Shown: positions 12,386 through 24,622, numbered from the stretch's first letter. The stretch is DNA of 64,000 bases from Escallonia rubra (GCA_033065855.1 JAVXUO010000120.1:20492-84491), one strand, 5' to 3'. The notes: generated by a model from the sequence alone, not told the origin. Numbers and translations are program-made.

Positions 12386-12657
12386 GGACTATTGTAACAT
12401 TCGAATCATTTTTTAATAAATTTTGATTATTTTTATGAAAGCTATCATTGATTTGATTTGTGTTGAGATCAGTTGATTTGTGTTGAAGATGATTGATTTG
12501 ACTGATTTGTGTTGAAATCAGTTGACATTTGTTATGTGTTGATTTGATTAGATTTTCTTTGAGATAACATTGTTTGTGTGCTTTTTTTGCTCTCATTGAG
12601 AATGATTGAATGGTGGGAAACAAAATGGGGGTAAGTTCAATAAATTGTTTTTGCTGC

Positions 12658-14035
12658 ACCGTCCGCTACATAGTGTAGCAGACAATCATAATCTAAGGAA
12701 AGAAGTTCAGAGTTACTCGTGAGTCGTCTGCCACACAGTGTAGCGGATGTGTAGAAAACAAAAAAAATTCTAAGTGTTGGAGTATGGGAATTCTGCTGCA
12801 CTGTCTGCTACACAATGTAGCGGACAGCCATAGACCCAAAATCTAAGTGTTGGACTTTAGAAATTCTGCTGCGCTGTCCGCTACACAGTGTAGCGGATGT
12901 GTAGAAAACAAGAAATTTTCTAAGTGTTGGAGTTTGGAGTTTAATGGACCCAAAAATTTTCTAAGTGTTGAAGTTCAAATTTACTGCTGCGCCGTCCGCC
13001 ATACAGTGTAGCGGACGTGTAGAAAACAAATTTTTTTCTAAGTGTTGGAGTTTAGAGATTTTGCTGCGCCGTCCGCTACACAATGTAGCGGACATTCATA
13101 GACCCAAAATCTAAGTGTTGGAGTTTGGAGTTACTGCTGCGTCGTCTGCCACACAGTGTAGCGGACGTGTGGAAAACAAAAACATTTCTAAGTGTTGGAG
13201 TTTGGAGATTCATAGACCCAAAAATTTTCTAAGTGTTGAGGTTCAGGGTTACTGTTGCGCCGTCCGCCACATAGTGTAGCGTATGTGTAGAAAACAAAAA
13301 AAATTCTAAGTGTTCGAGTGTGAGATTCTGCTGCGCCGTGCACTACACAATGTAGCGGACGTTCATAGACCCAAAAAGTTTCTAACTGTTGGAGTTTAGG
13401 GAGTCTGATGCGCCGTCCATTACACAATGTAGGGGACGCTCATAGACCCAAAAGTTTCTAAGTGTTGGAGTTTAGGGAGTCTACTGCACCGTCCGCTACA
13501 CAGTGTAGCGGACGTGTAGAAAACAAGAAATTTTCTAAGTGTTGGAGTTTGGAGATTCATAGACCCAAAAAATTTCTAAGTGTTGAAGTTCAGAGTTACT
13601 GCTGCGCCGTCCGCTACACAGTGTAGCGGACGTGTAGAAAACAAAATTTTTTCTAAGTGTTGGAGTTTAGAGATTCTGCTGCGCCGTCCGCTACACAATC
13701 TAGCGGACGTTCATAGACCCAAAAATTTTCTAAGTGTTGGAGTTTAGGGAGTCTGTTGCGCCGTCCGCTACACAGTGTAACAGACGTTCATACAATTGAA
13801 TTTTTTTTAAGTGTTGGAGTTTAGAGATTCTGCTGCGTCGTCCGCTACACAATGTAGAGGACATAGCACATCAAATAAAAAAAAAGAGAAACTTAGATTT
13901 TATGGCTCTCAAAGGATTATTAGAAAAAACATTACAGGCTCTCAAAAGATTATTAGAAAACAAATTACAAAAAAATTAAGTGTTAGAGTTTAGAGATTTT
14001 GTTGCGCCGTCCGCTACACAATGTAGCAGACATAG
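12658..14035. repeat. Palindrome-bearing tandem array of the MULE (16 copies)
   Basis: Sixteen copies of a 23-bp palindrome (arms GTCCGCTACAC and GTGTAGCGGAC around one base) lie in a tandem array. Centres start near 12661, 12726, 12808, 12875, 12992, 13070, 13143, 13261, 13338, 13414, 13490, 13607, 13685, 13762, 13839 and 14007. Spacing is mostly about 77 bp, with recurrent ~117-bp intervals. Spacers contain TTCTAAGTGTTGGAGTTT and TAGACCCAAAA or AGAAAACAA. The array fills the gap between the convergent PMD-ULP1 and transposase genes. The same palindrome recurs in both terminal repeats. Confidence 0.9.
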
Positions 14036-14161
14036 CACAACAAATAAGAAAAAGAGAAACTTAGATTTGATGGCTCTCAAAGGACTATTAGAAAAAACAT
14101 TACAGGCTCTTAAACAGACTTGATGGCTTATGAAAGATTATTACAAGAAAAATTCATTAGA

Positions 14162-16418
14162 CTAAAGGTCCACTGCAGCTTCTTCTTCCTCATCTTCGGC
14201 ATCATCTTCTTCCTCGTCTTGCAAACCCCCTGGACTTATCCCCAGTGCCTTGTAATGGTTCCGCTTGTCATGGTCGGTCATTTTGTTGCACAATACATAT
14301 ATTCTCAGCTTTTTAGGTTGAGTTGCTTGTTCAATAGAGCTCTTCATCCGCGTAGATCTCTTGCGGCCTTTCATTTGCGATATAATTGGATCTAAAAGCC
14401 GGATATCATTGTCGTCTTCCTCCCCCTGCTCGTCATCTTCTGATCCCGTTGTAGGCTCAGTGTCAACCGCATTGCTGAGTGAAGATACTTTCAACTGGTC
14501 GACGATGGGATCTTGCTACTGAGCTACCTCGAGGAGATGTTTATATACGTCCATTGTAGCAGCACCTTTTACGGACAAACGGGTGAACATTGTCACCAGA
14601 TGATTATACCGCAACGTCTCTGATTCTTTAAAGTCAGTATACATGTGCTCTAGAAAGGCAATGGTACCGTGCAACCTGTTTGCACCTTTCGTCTACCATG
14701 GCAGGACATATTTATCGGGGATTGTCCTGGTATTCTTCTGAGTGAAAAACCACAGAATGTGTCTACACAGGATGCCATGGAACTCAAACTTCTTACAAAC
14801 ACATGTCACTGAGTCAGTCAATGTGTCATGGCTTACCGAATAAATTATGCGCAACTTCTCAGGGACGAGGTCATTCACGAGCGAATAAACCTTGTACTCA
14901 CGCGTAGACTTTTCTGCCACCTTGTTTATACTGTATCGTCTCGATTTTTGCAGCTCTACTTGGTATAGCATGAAGATATCTTTCGTATAGACTTTGGCAC
15001 CGTTCAGCTCCAGCGGGGTCTCAAGCAACCTTCTCCTTTGTTTGTACGTGGTTGCAAAGTCTACAGCCCTTTCTTTTACAAATAACGAGGCAACCGTTTT
15101 TTATGCGGATGCGATGAAACTCTTCAAATTAGCAGTTGTACCCACATAACTATCGAACGTGGCTTTCATAGATTCACTCATGCCCGTCGTTTTCATGCCC
15201 GCAGAAAAATAACTCGTGTAAACGCCAATCCATTGCTCTTTTAGCTCGTACAAGTGTTGGAGCCACTCGTTGTCTTGCAATGAGTAATCCTCAACAAGCT
15301 TTTCCCACCTCTCCTCAAATTCCTCAATCGTTAACGACTTGTTAACGCACTTGTAAAAATTCTGTTTAAAGTCTGGATACTTTGCATACACGTGATGCAG
15401 ACGTTCAGGGTATTTGTTGCTTATGTGCCAAGTGCACAAGTTGTGTCAAGTGTCTGGGAAGACGGTAGCAATAGCCTTCTTCATTGCCAAATCTTGATCG
15501 GTGATGATAACTTTGGGTGCTTTGAAGTTTATTGTTTCCAGCCACGCCCTAAACAACCATACAAAAGAACCCTCGCTCTCGTCAAGGCGAACCCAAACAG
15601 GATGGAGCGATAATGATGATTGCCGCCAGTGAAAGGAGCGAACGGCAACGAGTACTTGTTGGTACAGTATGCGGTGTCGAAAGTCACGACATCCCCAAAA
15701 TGCTTATAAGCTAGCCTCGAACGACCGTCAACCCAAAAATTGTGCTAACTCAATGCTCGTTAAGTTTATAATCGAAGGTAAACTGCGGGTCTTCCATCTG
15801 CATCCGCTTCAATAGGCTCATTGTGGATTGAACATCATTGAGGTCATACGCGACTCGTCTTTGGGTTCGGACATCGTTACGAATGTCTGTCGTGTTAAAA
15901 TTTAGATTCTGAATTCCCCCCCGCTTGTTCGGCAAGCCGCGCATTGCTCAGTGTATGAATCAGGCTCCTTGCGACCTTACCCCATCTTCTTGTGTTGATG
16001 CATCTGAGTCACCTTAGAAGGGGTTACTAACGGGTGATTGTGTGCCAGTTCCAGGCTAGTAATAAGCCAATGATCTTTCTTGGGTTTATGGCTTACGAAC
16101 ATCTTGACCTAGCAATTCGTGCGCGCAAAGCAGTCCCGTCTTCTACGCGAATATCCTATTTCGTCATCACTGTCATCATTGTCTACGCGTGTCTCATTTT
16201 GCAGTGGGTTTCTGCCCCTATGACACTGGTAGAAGCGAGAGCATATTTTTTTTTGTTATGTTGCTTGTTCTTGTAGTCTTTATTCTAATGCAAAAATCAA
16301 CCCTCAATGAATACGCTCGAAAACATTCTTCGGCTTCTTCCAATGTTTGAAATGTTCGTCCTAGATACGGATCACTAGCATCTACGGGGTTGTTGGAGCT
16401 CGCCACGAAATCAGACAT
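14162..16418 (-). pseudogene. FAR1-type MULE transposase
   Basis: This is the transposase of the MULE, related to the FAR1/FHY3 family, which itself derives from such transposases. The ATG is at 16418 (MSDFVASSNNPVDASDPYLG). The FAR1 zinc-chelating DNA-binding domain follows (RTFQTLEEAEECFRAYS, then a segment ending in LELAHNHPLVTPSK near 16000). The DDE transposase domain covers about 15900-15100 ([37 protein letters not shown]). A SWIM zinc finger is intact at about 14820-14720 (VTCVCKKFEFHGILCRHILW). An acidic C-terminus contains DPIISQMKGRKRSTRMKSS and ends with TAG 14162-14164. Stops and frameshifts interrupt it at several points (about 16130, 15970, 15730, 15480 and 15070), so it is not expected to be functional. 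It is convergent with the cargo gene. Confidence 0.85.
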
Positions 16419-16481
16419 TGTGAAACAAGACATATGTAGAAATAGATTACGCTTAACTATCAAATGGCGTTTCTTGAACAA

Positions 16482-17084
16482 CCTTCATGAATAGACCAAT
16501 TTAGGATGACAAATATACCAAACATAATCTCAAAAGTGTCTCCAATTTAACAATTATTAATTTATTGAATATATCAAATTAAAATTATTAAGATAAATCG
16601 ACAAATTTATCATGCCAAAACACAACAAACAAAATCTCCAAAAATTCGAATGTAACATCGATAAATGTTTCGAAGTTAACGACTTTCAAAAAAGTTAAAT
16701 TTAACTATAATAAATTTGTTTGGAGTTAACAAATTAATTTCTTGAACATCACAAATGAAAACTACTTTGATGAATATAGTGATAAATCCCAAAGAAAATT
16801 ATATATTCATCCAAAAAAAAATTATACTTTACCAAGTGTTCACCATTCACAAACTTACCTTGCTTGAAAGAAGCTTGAGGCAAGTGTTACTCGAAGCTTG
16901 AAGGGCGTTGAAAATGGATACAAGTGAATCTCAAGGAGATGAAAATGCTAAAAGAGCTGAGAATTAGGGAACTTTTGGATATAGGTGCAATAATGTCTGC
17001 GATACTGATGGCAGACAGTATTGGGGACAACCCTGACGTGTGCAGAAATAAACGTACATAAATTAAGCACCGTGTGTTAGTCGT
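16482..17084. other. MULE 5' noncoding region of the transposase gene
   Basis: AT-rich sequence between the transposase start and the right terminal repeat, and the expected location of its promoter. One degenerate palindrome copy lies near 16996. No gene was recognised. The short minus frame at 16887-17282 overlaps the terminal repeat and is not credible. Confidence 0.5.
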
Positions 17085-17272
17085 GTCAGTCAAAAAATCG
17101 TCCGCTACACAGTGTCGCGGATAACTTTTTGACTGGCACATGTCAGGACAAAAAAGTTGTCTGCCATACAGTATAGCGGACGAGATGGGAGGGGCAATCT
17201 GGTAAAAAATCATGTCTGTGAGATAGTGTCGGGGACGTCTGATAGCTTTTGAAAAAAAAAAGATCTGGGCCG
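17085..17272. repeat. MULE right terminal inverted repeat
   Basis: Inverted counterpart of 6181-6370. It includes palindrome variants at about 17100, 17160 and 17213 and the segment GGAGGGGCAATCTGGTAAAA, mirrored near the left end. Confidence 0.75.
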
Positions 17273-17402
17273 TTATTGACAAGCAACCGATCTCAAGTCC
17301 GGATTAAAAGAAGAGGGCCTATGAATAAATTTATGTTAAATTTAATTACTTCAAAACAAAAAATGAATAAAACTAATTTTAAAAAAAATTAATTTTTTTA
17401 CA

Positions 17403-17558
17403 AAGGCCCGTGCCTGGCCCAAGCCCGACCCTTATTTTGGGCCAAGGGCTTGGACTAGGGCTGGGCTCTCATATTCTTGAGAAGGCTTGACCCTCTTTTC
17501 TAAAAGCCCGAAAGAGCCCAGTTTGGGTCGACCCAAACTTGGCCCTTTGACATTTCTA
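17403..17558. repeat. hAT-A right subterminal region and terminus
   Basis: A GGCCC/GGGCC-rich block ends in TTTGACATTTCTA at 17558, the inverse of the hAT family terminus TAGAGATGTCAAA. It is more degraded and shorter than the equivalent region in hAT-B. Confidence 0.65.
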
Positions 17559-17631
17559 ACCATGATGCATGCATCATCGAGTGTGTCACGAGCACTTATG
17601 GCAAGTCTACTAGTCAACATCCCCACCGAAC

Positions 17632-18230
17632 CAGGGGCGGAGCCCAAGCATGACCATCCATGGCCACCTGACCCCCCACCCCACCCTATAGTTTGAGAAT
17701 TGCTGTCTTAAACAATATATAAATGTGTTTAAAATATTTACTAAAATGTCAATATATTATAAATGAATGTATTAGAGTTTCATTTTGTCATGTTATTTAC
17801 CCGCCGACCGTAGTAGTCTTTATCTTCTTCGTTTCTTTGTCCATCTTCATTATTTCAAATTATAAATCACCATATTATAAAGAAAACACTAATAGATCAA
17901 GGTTAGTTATTTTTTTTTCTTTTTTAGTTTAAATTCTTATAATATGTTATACATGACTATTGTCATCATACAATTGGTAATCACACTAGTAATACATATA
18001 TACAATAAGAGTTAAGTTTAATTCATCCAAGATTAATAGTTTGTTGTTGACTAACTTTATCAAGTTAAATAAATCACTACAATAGTGATATTATATGATT
18101 ATTAGTCAAATTGAGCAAATCTATTTTACATTTAACGTATTCAATCGTAACGCGAATTCTTTTATGTTAGGCGTCAATTTTTTTTATGACTTTTGGTCCC
18201 CCCCGGTTGAACTTTCTGGATCCGCCCCTG
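17632..18230. mobile_element. Non-autonomous hAT element (MITE), 599 bp
   Basis: Terminal inverted repeats CAGGGGCGGA and TCCGCCCCTG are flanked by a perfect 8-bp duplication CACCGAAC (17624-17631 and 18231-18238). The interior is AT-rich and noncoding. The terminal sequence and the 8-bp duplication are typical of hAT MITEs and differ from the GGCCCGG family here. Confidence 0.93.
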
Positions 18231-18238
18231 CACCGAAC

Positions 18239-19540
18239 CACCTCTTGTCGTCAACCATCAGGCCACCTGATCACCCGCCCGACCATCACTGGGCTTACAC
18301 TAACCGAAGCCACCTCCCACCTGTGAGTCACTGAACCGCACCGTCGAGCACCATCATGCCAATCCACAGTGCTCACCAACACTACCTCGATGAGACCACC
18401 AAGCCAACCCACACATCACCATGCCAGCTACAGCCAAGACCCTAAGCCCAACAACCACTCTAACCACCATTGTCCAACGGAGCTTAATTACGAAGTGAAC
18501 GGGGGAGAAGAGAGAGGGAACCTAACAAGAGTAATCCGTCATCGGATCAATTAAAACACCATCAACTGGGTATCTGGCCAAATCAGGGTCCATGACCACA
18601 CCTCACAACACAGCCACCAAAATCCGCAGGCACCCAAAAAACTTCATCAACCCCTAGAGCCATCCCACCCCACACAAATAACACAACAAAACCCACCACT
18701 CGCCGAGAAAGCCGACGGTGGTGGAGGGTGATGCGAATTAGGTTAAACTGATAGAGTACTTTTTTTAATTTTTTTGGAGGAGAAAGGGGAGAGAAAAGGT
18801 CAAGGCACTTTGATTTAATATGTGATGTCGGTCAGACGTAGTCCCTCCCAACTTAGTTGATGAATACTCTCAGACTAAGAATAAGAGACATCGGTGCATA
18901 GTTTCATTACTCTCAGTCAAAGTCCATAACAGAGGGAGTGGAAATGGTTTGCATGAAAGGGAAATAAATATATCTTCTATGCATCTCTCAATATCAACAT
19001 AGGAAAATATGCCCACTATTTTGTGCAACACTTGTGAGATAATGGATCAGCAAATGCCAGCAACACGAGTGCCGCGATTCAAGAATTCCGAGAGAGTGTC
19101 TCAAAAGTAGCTATCATGCACAGAAATCTGCTAAAAGTAATGGCGTAACCGCTGTAAAAGGATAGTCTTAGTACCTGCAGGTAATACTTCCATTCGTATG
19201 CATTTAAAGTAAAGTTTTTGAAGCATATCGTTACAAGAAAAATAGTCAATAAATGAAGACCCCAAACGTCGAATAACTACATATGGTCACTGTTGTTGTC
19301 GGGGTGTTCTTAATGGTACTGAAAAACCAAAAATTAACTAGACATCTTACTTTAAGCTAGGCGCATTATAATGTCACTTTCATTTGGACGTAATTCGCTC
19401 CCACCACTCCATGAAGTTGGTGTGCAAACCAGGTCTATCAAATTGTCTTCCAGGATATAATCAATCCCCACTTTGCTTTGTATGTTGATTGCATTTTTGC
19501 AAAATGAAATAAACCCGAGAAGAACTTGTGATTTCACAAG
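18239..19540. other. Unassigned flank, CCA/CAC-rich then AT-rich; no gene seen
   Basis: From 18239 to about 18700 the sequence is rich in ACC and CAC and resembles the flank left of hAT-A at 2870-3010. No long open frame or recognised domain is present. A weak inverted pair at about 18840 and 18930 (GTCCCTCCCA and AGAGGGAGTG) could be a Stowaway-like MITE, but no TA duplication is clear. Confidence 0.4.
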
Positions 19541-20089
19541 ATTGATAAAAGTAGGAGATTAATTTCTGCAGCAAAACAAGTTTCTATAAGATCTCAATGG
19601 TATTTTAAACAGAGAATCTGAAATTTTTGTGCTTGTTTTTGTAAACCTTATTCGGTAAACAGGTTGTTCCTATTCATATTGAATGAGAACAGTGCAAACC
19701 CACGATTGTGGCTGACCAGGGTGGCGTTACAGCCCAAGGAATGCACCGGTTCAAGATATTACCGTTACTGCAACGGTCAAGTTATAACCATTAGAAACCA
19801 ACTTGTTCGGTAAAACACTTTGGTAGTGCCCTCATAATTTGATATACTATGGTTTTGAGAGAACGTGTGAGATTCTGACTGAACCAAGTGTAAACTCAAT
19901 GCAAACGGTTTGTAAATCCAAAGTTGGACATGCGTTTTCAAAGTGCTTAATTATGTAATAAAAGAAAATCCTTTTACTCACAAGCAATGTGGACTAAAAC
20001 ATCTAAGGGTCTCAAAAACCTCAATTTTTTTTTTTCAAAACCACTATTGTTCACTAGAAGAAGAATTTATTTGTTAAACTACTCCAACA
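19541..20089 (-). repeat. Copia 3' LTR (inner edge defined, outer edge uncertain)
   Basis: Read on the minus strand, an LTR begins TGTTGGAGTAG at 20089, immediately after a purine tract GCGGGGGAT (20090-20100 on the plus strand as its complement). This is the standard polypurine tract plus 3' LTR arrangement of copia elements. The far end was not located with confidence and is set at about 19541. Confidence 0.5.
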
Positions 20090-21056
20090 ATCCCCCGCAA
20101 TTTTTCATAAAAAAATTTAACAACTCAAATTGTGGGCAAAGGTGAGAATCTCATGCACTGTGAAAATGGCTCTGACTTGAAACCTTCACTTAGTATTTCA
20201 ATCTTCCATATTAAAGTAAACTTGCCTTGAATCCATAGCTACTTAAGGATATGTTACATCACACACACGAGACTCAAGTTATCCTATAAAAAGCTTCATA
20301 AACCTACATGTTATGGCCATGTCTTTATCCCAACTTTTATGACTGCTCTAGATAATTAGAGCAATTTCATATGAAGCAGCCCCGCTTGTACACTCATATA
20401 GGTGAGTCTATCAGGGATGTTCGCATAACTAATACTTCCCACCATATGGGTTATAGGACTTATTAAGATATTAAAAAGAATCCCAACCTCCAACATCGTT
20501 ATGAGAAACACGTACTTACACCGTAGGGAGAGACATAATGTCATAAGACAAAATTAACACATGTATAAAAACAAATTAAGCTATAATTTGTTTGTGCCCT
20601 TACCTAGTTCTCAGGATCTCCAGTACTTAGGAGGTTATAACTTATAAATGACATACAATTGTGGGCTTAAGTCTCATTTCCCTCAATGTATTTCAGATTT
20701 TTTCTTTAACCAGAGCTTTTGTCAATAGATCAGCAAGATTATTCTTGATCTCAGATAACCAATATCGATCAGACTTTTCAAGACAAGATCTTATAGTACT
20801 ATGTTTTCTTCTCATAGATCTGGATTTGCCATTATAGTATTTTCGTTACACTCTACCAGTTGTTGCGGTGCTATCACAATGGATCAAGACAGGTGACACG
20901 GGTTTTTCCTACATAGGCATCTTGGACAATAAATCATGTGGCCAACCTGCTTCTTCATTGCCAAAGCTAAGGCAACAAATTCAGCTTTCATGGTGGATTT
21001 AGCAATAATTCGTTGCTTTTTTAGATATCCAAGATATAGCTTCACTGCCTAATGTT
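20090..21056 (-). pseudogene. Copia retrotransposon 3' end: RNase H remnant and 3' UTR
   Basis: The minus strand at about 21050-20680 encodes a decayed copia RNase H. Readable motifs are ATMKAEFVALALAMKK, then after frameshifts YNGKSRSMRRKHSTIRS and IKNNLADLLTKAL, followed by MRLKP near the C-terminus. It is followed by an untranslated region and the polypurine tract at about 20090-20100. The rest of this copia element is not visible. Its pol is cut at 21056/21057 by the LTR of the gypsy element, so the copia insertion is older. Confidence 0.7.
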
Positions 21057-24000
21057 GTAACATCCCGAAAATCCGAGGCCCCGTCACTCCGAACTCCCAG
21101 AACGTTAACCTACCACGTCATATGAAACTTGTCAAATCCTGTTTACTAACACATATTTTGAAGCATCTAATCCAACATCAACTCAAATTCTTCAAAATGC
21201 AAGATTTCAACATTGTTTCAGCTTAAACTATTAAAACCTAGGTTCTTTACAAACTCGAGTTCTTCTAGAACGAGTTGACAGTATCGACCCACGCAGGGTG
21301 GGCTCACCGGAATCTCACACATACTCTAAACTCATTCTCGAGCCTGCTACAGCTGATCATTACATGCAGAAGGGAATCAAACGAAGGGTGAGCTTTTGAG
21401 AGCTCAGTAAGGTTGTTCAAGGAACAACCATAAGAATTACAAAACCACTCAAGAATATTTCAACCGTGGATAATTTTTCAAAACATTTCAACAATCATGA
21501 ATAGTTTAGTACCTCCAAAATAACCATAATCAGTCATAATTATATACGAAAAATGACCATAAAAACCATAGATAGACACCAAAACGAACATTAACAATCA
21601 TCTCAGTTTCCAACAAACATTAACAGTTATAACCATATATCAAAACGACGTTGAAGATCATTTTCAAAGCCATAATTTTAAAAATACAAAAATGATTTTT
21701 CAAAGGGTTTCGCAATGAACACGAATACTTCAAGGGGAAGAGTTTCATACAAACACAAACGGTTTAATCACAGTATGTGGAAGAGTTTCATACAAACACA
21801 ACAGTTTAATCACAGTACGGGAAAGAGTTTCATACAAACACAAACGGTTTAATTACAGTATGGGGACGAAATTCAACTCAATCCCCTCAGTGAGGTAACA
21901 ATACCTTCATTTGAACATCATTTAAAAAAAAAGCAGTCATTGTAAGATACAATGTAAGCAAATTTGAAGACATTGATCCTGGGCAGATGCAATGCCATTC
22001 AAGCGATGCGCATATGTACATATGCATGATGTACGATAACAACTAGCCATTTTCATCAATCAAGGAACTAGCCTGCGTACCCCGTAGAAAGCAGTAACAA
22101 TCCTTCCTTATAATGCATGCCTCCCTTGAAATAGACCCCCAGATAAATACGGAAAACAACAATGATAGAATCAACAAAAAATCAATGCTTAACTTGTAAT
22201 GACAATAAGCATTAACATGTATTCAAATATCGGTATCAATTAGGGTTTCAGTGATAGTTAGGATTTCTCGGATTCTATGTTCTCACATAGAATCAGAGAA
22301 CATCAACAAATAATTAGCAAGAACAATTATGAATAGTTATCAAATTTAGGCACAACAATTTCGAAGAAGAATGCAAACAATCATCGAATTTACTAAACAT
22401 GCAATAACATGCGAGCATCGATAAGATTTCCAAATAATTGGTTCAGGCTCAACGTTGGGGTTTCTTAGCGATAACATGCTGATATCAATATAATTCAGTG
22501 TTCAACAATAGCCATACGTAAGTCGAAAGAATACTTACGAGAACGAGTTATCGAAGTAAGGGTTCAGATAGAGATCTTTAGCCGGGGTTCAGATATAAAT
22601 CCTTACCTAGATCCGAAACTAAAATATCTAACCGGAAAGTCTATTGCTTTAACCTAAACGGAACAATCTAGCTATAAGTATACAGTCTACACTATGATAT
22701 TATAAATTAAATACTGACACACGCATACTCCCAAAATGAACCCCTCTCACCGGGTATAAAAATTTACCAAAATGCCCCTTAGATGTAAAATTACAAAAAA
22801 CACTCCTCTCACACTTGAATCACCAAAACAGCCTTCCCACAAGGTAACCTTATTGTATGTGAATTTACGCAAAAATACATTTTATAGGCAAAATTACCAA
22901 AATACCCCCTCTAGGTGGCAAATTACAAAATACCCCCTGGGGGTTCCCGGCACCGAAAAAATATTAAAAACACATCAAAACACTATTTTAAACACTTGAA
23001 GTCATTTTTGGGCTAAAATATATTTCAAAAAAATTTTGCCCGAAATTTCGAACCGGTGTCTGAGCAGAGGGCTCAAAAGTCGGTTCTGCTAAAAATACCT
23101 ATCAGCCTCAGAATGGCATGAAATTTTTAATGAAACATTTCAATAAAATAAGGTTTCTCTAAAATTTTCAGATTAAAAAAGCTTGGTTTGCTATGCTAAA
23201 TAATTCAACAATTCTTTCTACTTGATACTCTAATTTAGCATCATTCACGGACACCAAAAATTTCTAAAAAAATTCCAAAGCGTACCTCTCATAAATATAA
23301 TGGGGGTTATTTTTTTGAACTTTGTCTAATTTTGGTCTGAACTATTTATAAAAGATTGCTCAAATCTGCCCAACTTATCCCCCCCCCCTCCCCTTTTAGT
23401 GACAAAAACAAACACTATTGAAATCATACACACACTAGTTCACCTAAACACACACAATTGTCTTCCTCCTTTCTGCCGAGCACACCTTCCTAACAGAAAC
23501 ACCCTTCACTCCTTAACACACATAATTTCACATATACACGTCTAAAACACACCCACTAACACACACACACACTTTTTCACACACTGTAAAGACAGACAAA
23601 TATGCATTGTACACACTGAAACACACCAATCTCACCATTTTCCTCCTAAACCCTATACACATTAATACACACAATTTTTGCACATAATTACACCAAGATC
23701 ACACCCAACCTCGCACACCCGAAAACATACACTGTCACAGACCAAAACACACAGTCATTTCCTCGACAACTCCTTGAAAACACACACAACATTCACTAAA
23801 CACACCATAATATACCCTACAACACTCACTACACACCTACAATGAAGACACACACAAAATCACACAAGCACACACATATACACACCCGTAAATACAGACA
23901 CTGCACACTCAAGAAACACACACTAAACACCCCTAAACACACACACAAAAAGGCAAGGTGATTACCCTCTGAGTTTCCTCAATCTCCCCCTCTTTTCCCC

Positions 24001-24622
24001 TGATTCCAGCTCATGTGAGTCCCCTGTTTCCAGCTTCTTCCCCTCTATTTTTTTCTTCTTCGTTACTATTCATCCCCTATTTGTTTTTCTTTTTTTTCTC
24101 CAGATATGGTTTTGTTTTGTTTTGACTTTATTTAATCTCCTAACAATTATAAAATATTAGTTTATATTTTAACCTGATTAGTCACCCAAAATTTAAGTAG
24201 GGGGTGTCATCTTTTGAAGACACATTTCAGAACAATTAGACAAATAATGCCTAACTTTAAAAAATTACAATTTAACCCCCAAAATTTTCCTAAATTACAA
24301 AATGACCCAGAATTTTTAAAATTATATTTTTGCCCTTGAAACTTTTCTAATCATTATTAATTTAACACTAGCCCTAGATATCACCAAAAGATAAATACAT
24401 ACCCCTCATTCATCTAAAACAATAACTTACAGTTTAGTCCCCCAAAGTTTTTCATATTTACAAATGGCTCCAAAAACTTTACAAAATTACATTTTGAACT
24501 AAAATTATTTTAACATTTCATACTCTACTAGTACTCGAGTGCTCAAAATTAATGCCCGTTTTTTTTATTTCAGGTCTCTAATAGTCATTTTAAGTCGCTC
24601 CAAAAGTGCGGGATATTACATT
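21057..24622 (-). repeat. 3' LTR of a minus-strand gypsy element (3566 bp)
   Basis: It runs from TGTAACATCCCG at 21057 to GCGGGATATTACA ending at 24622, so its ends are near inverse of each other. In element orientation it starts at 24622. The adjacent internal sequence reads GTAGAGAGAAT on the minus strand, a plausible polypurine tract. The first ~470 bp match the LTR beginning at 35204, which defines the pair. Within it are a three-copy tandem repeat of about 46 bp (about 21737-21862, unit containing GAGTTTCATACAAACACAA) and a CA-rich tract (23400-23945). No coding sequence was recognised. Confidence 0.85.
23400..23945. repeat. CA-rich (ACAC) degenerate tract in the gypsy LTR
   Basis: About 545 bp dominated by CACACA runs of irregular length mixed with ACACTCA and ACACC. 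It ends at a pyrimidine-rich stretch before 24100 and behaves as low-complexity sequence. No gene is present. Confidence 0.8.

Larger units (their letters stand above)
6181..17272. mobile_element. Mutator-like element (MULE) with FAR1-type transposase and PMD-ULP1 cargo
   Basis: An ~11.1 kb element inserted in hAT-A. The left end (from about 6181) and the right end (to about 17272) form imperfect terminal inverted repeats of roughly 180-190 bp. Both run CGGCCCA, a T tract, TCAAAAG, CAGACGTCC or TAGACGTCC, then CGACACT, and share the internal segment ATTTTTTACCA followed by TTGCCCCTCC. Inside are a plus-strand PMD-ULP1 gene (7005-12385), a palindrome array (12658-14035) and a minus-strand FAR1-type MULE transposase (14162-16418). 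The usual 9-bp target duplication is not clear. The 9-mers next to CGGCCC and GGGCCG agree only partly, so the exact ends may differ by tens of bases, especially on the left. The solo LTR at 7426-9707 is a later insertion. Confidence 0.8.
3016..17558 (+). mobile_element. hAT DNA transposon, copy A (ancient, split by a MULE)
   Basis: The left end at 3016 reads TAGAGATGTCAAACG and the right end at 17558 is its near inverse (TTTGACATTTCTA). Both ends continue into GGCCCGG-rich stretches (3030-3300 and 17403-17545), the pattern seen at both ends of hAT copy B and at the left end of copy D. A wrecked plus-strand hAT transposase lies at 3760-5850. The expected 8-bp target duplication is not recognisable (CACGAATT on the left, ACCATGAT on the right). 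Either it has decayed, or the two ends belong to different elements. Sequence at about 17275-17330 resembles the 3' noncoding part of copy B (48000-48070), which supports one element interrupted by the MULE at about 6181-17272. Confidence 0.65.

Noticed and set aside
12658..14035. Resemblance to a CRISPR-like array of palindromic repeats
   Set aside because: Spacers are themselves repeated, the context is a plant MULE, and no cas genes are present. It is a transposon tandem array.
17559..17566. ACCATGAT as the 8-bp duplication for hAT-A
   Set aside because: It does not match the left flank CACGAATT. The pairing of the ends rests on terminal and subterminal similarity only.
18838..18940. Stowaway-like MITE suggested by GTCCCTCCCA and AGAGGGAGTG
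   Set aside because: The arms are short and imperfect, and no TA target duplication could be assigned.
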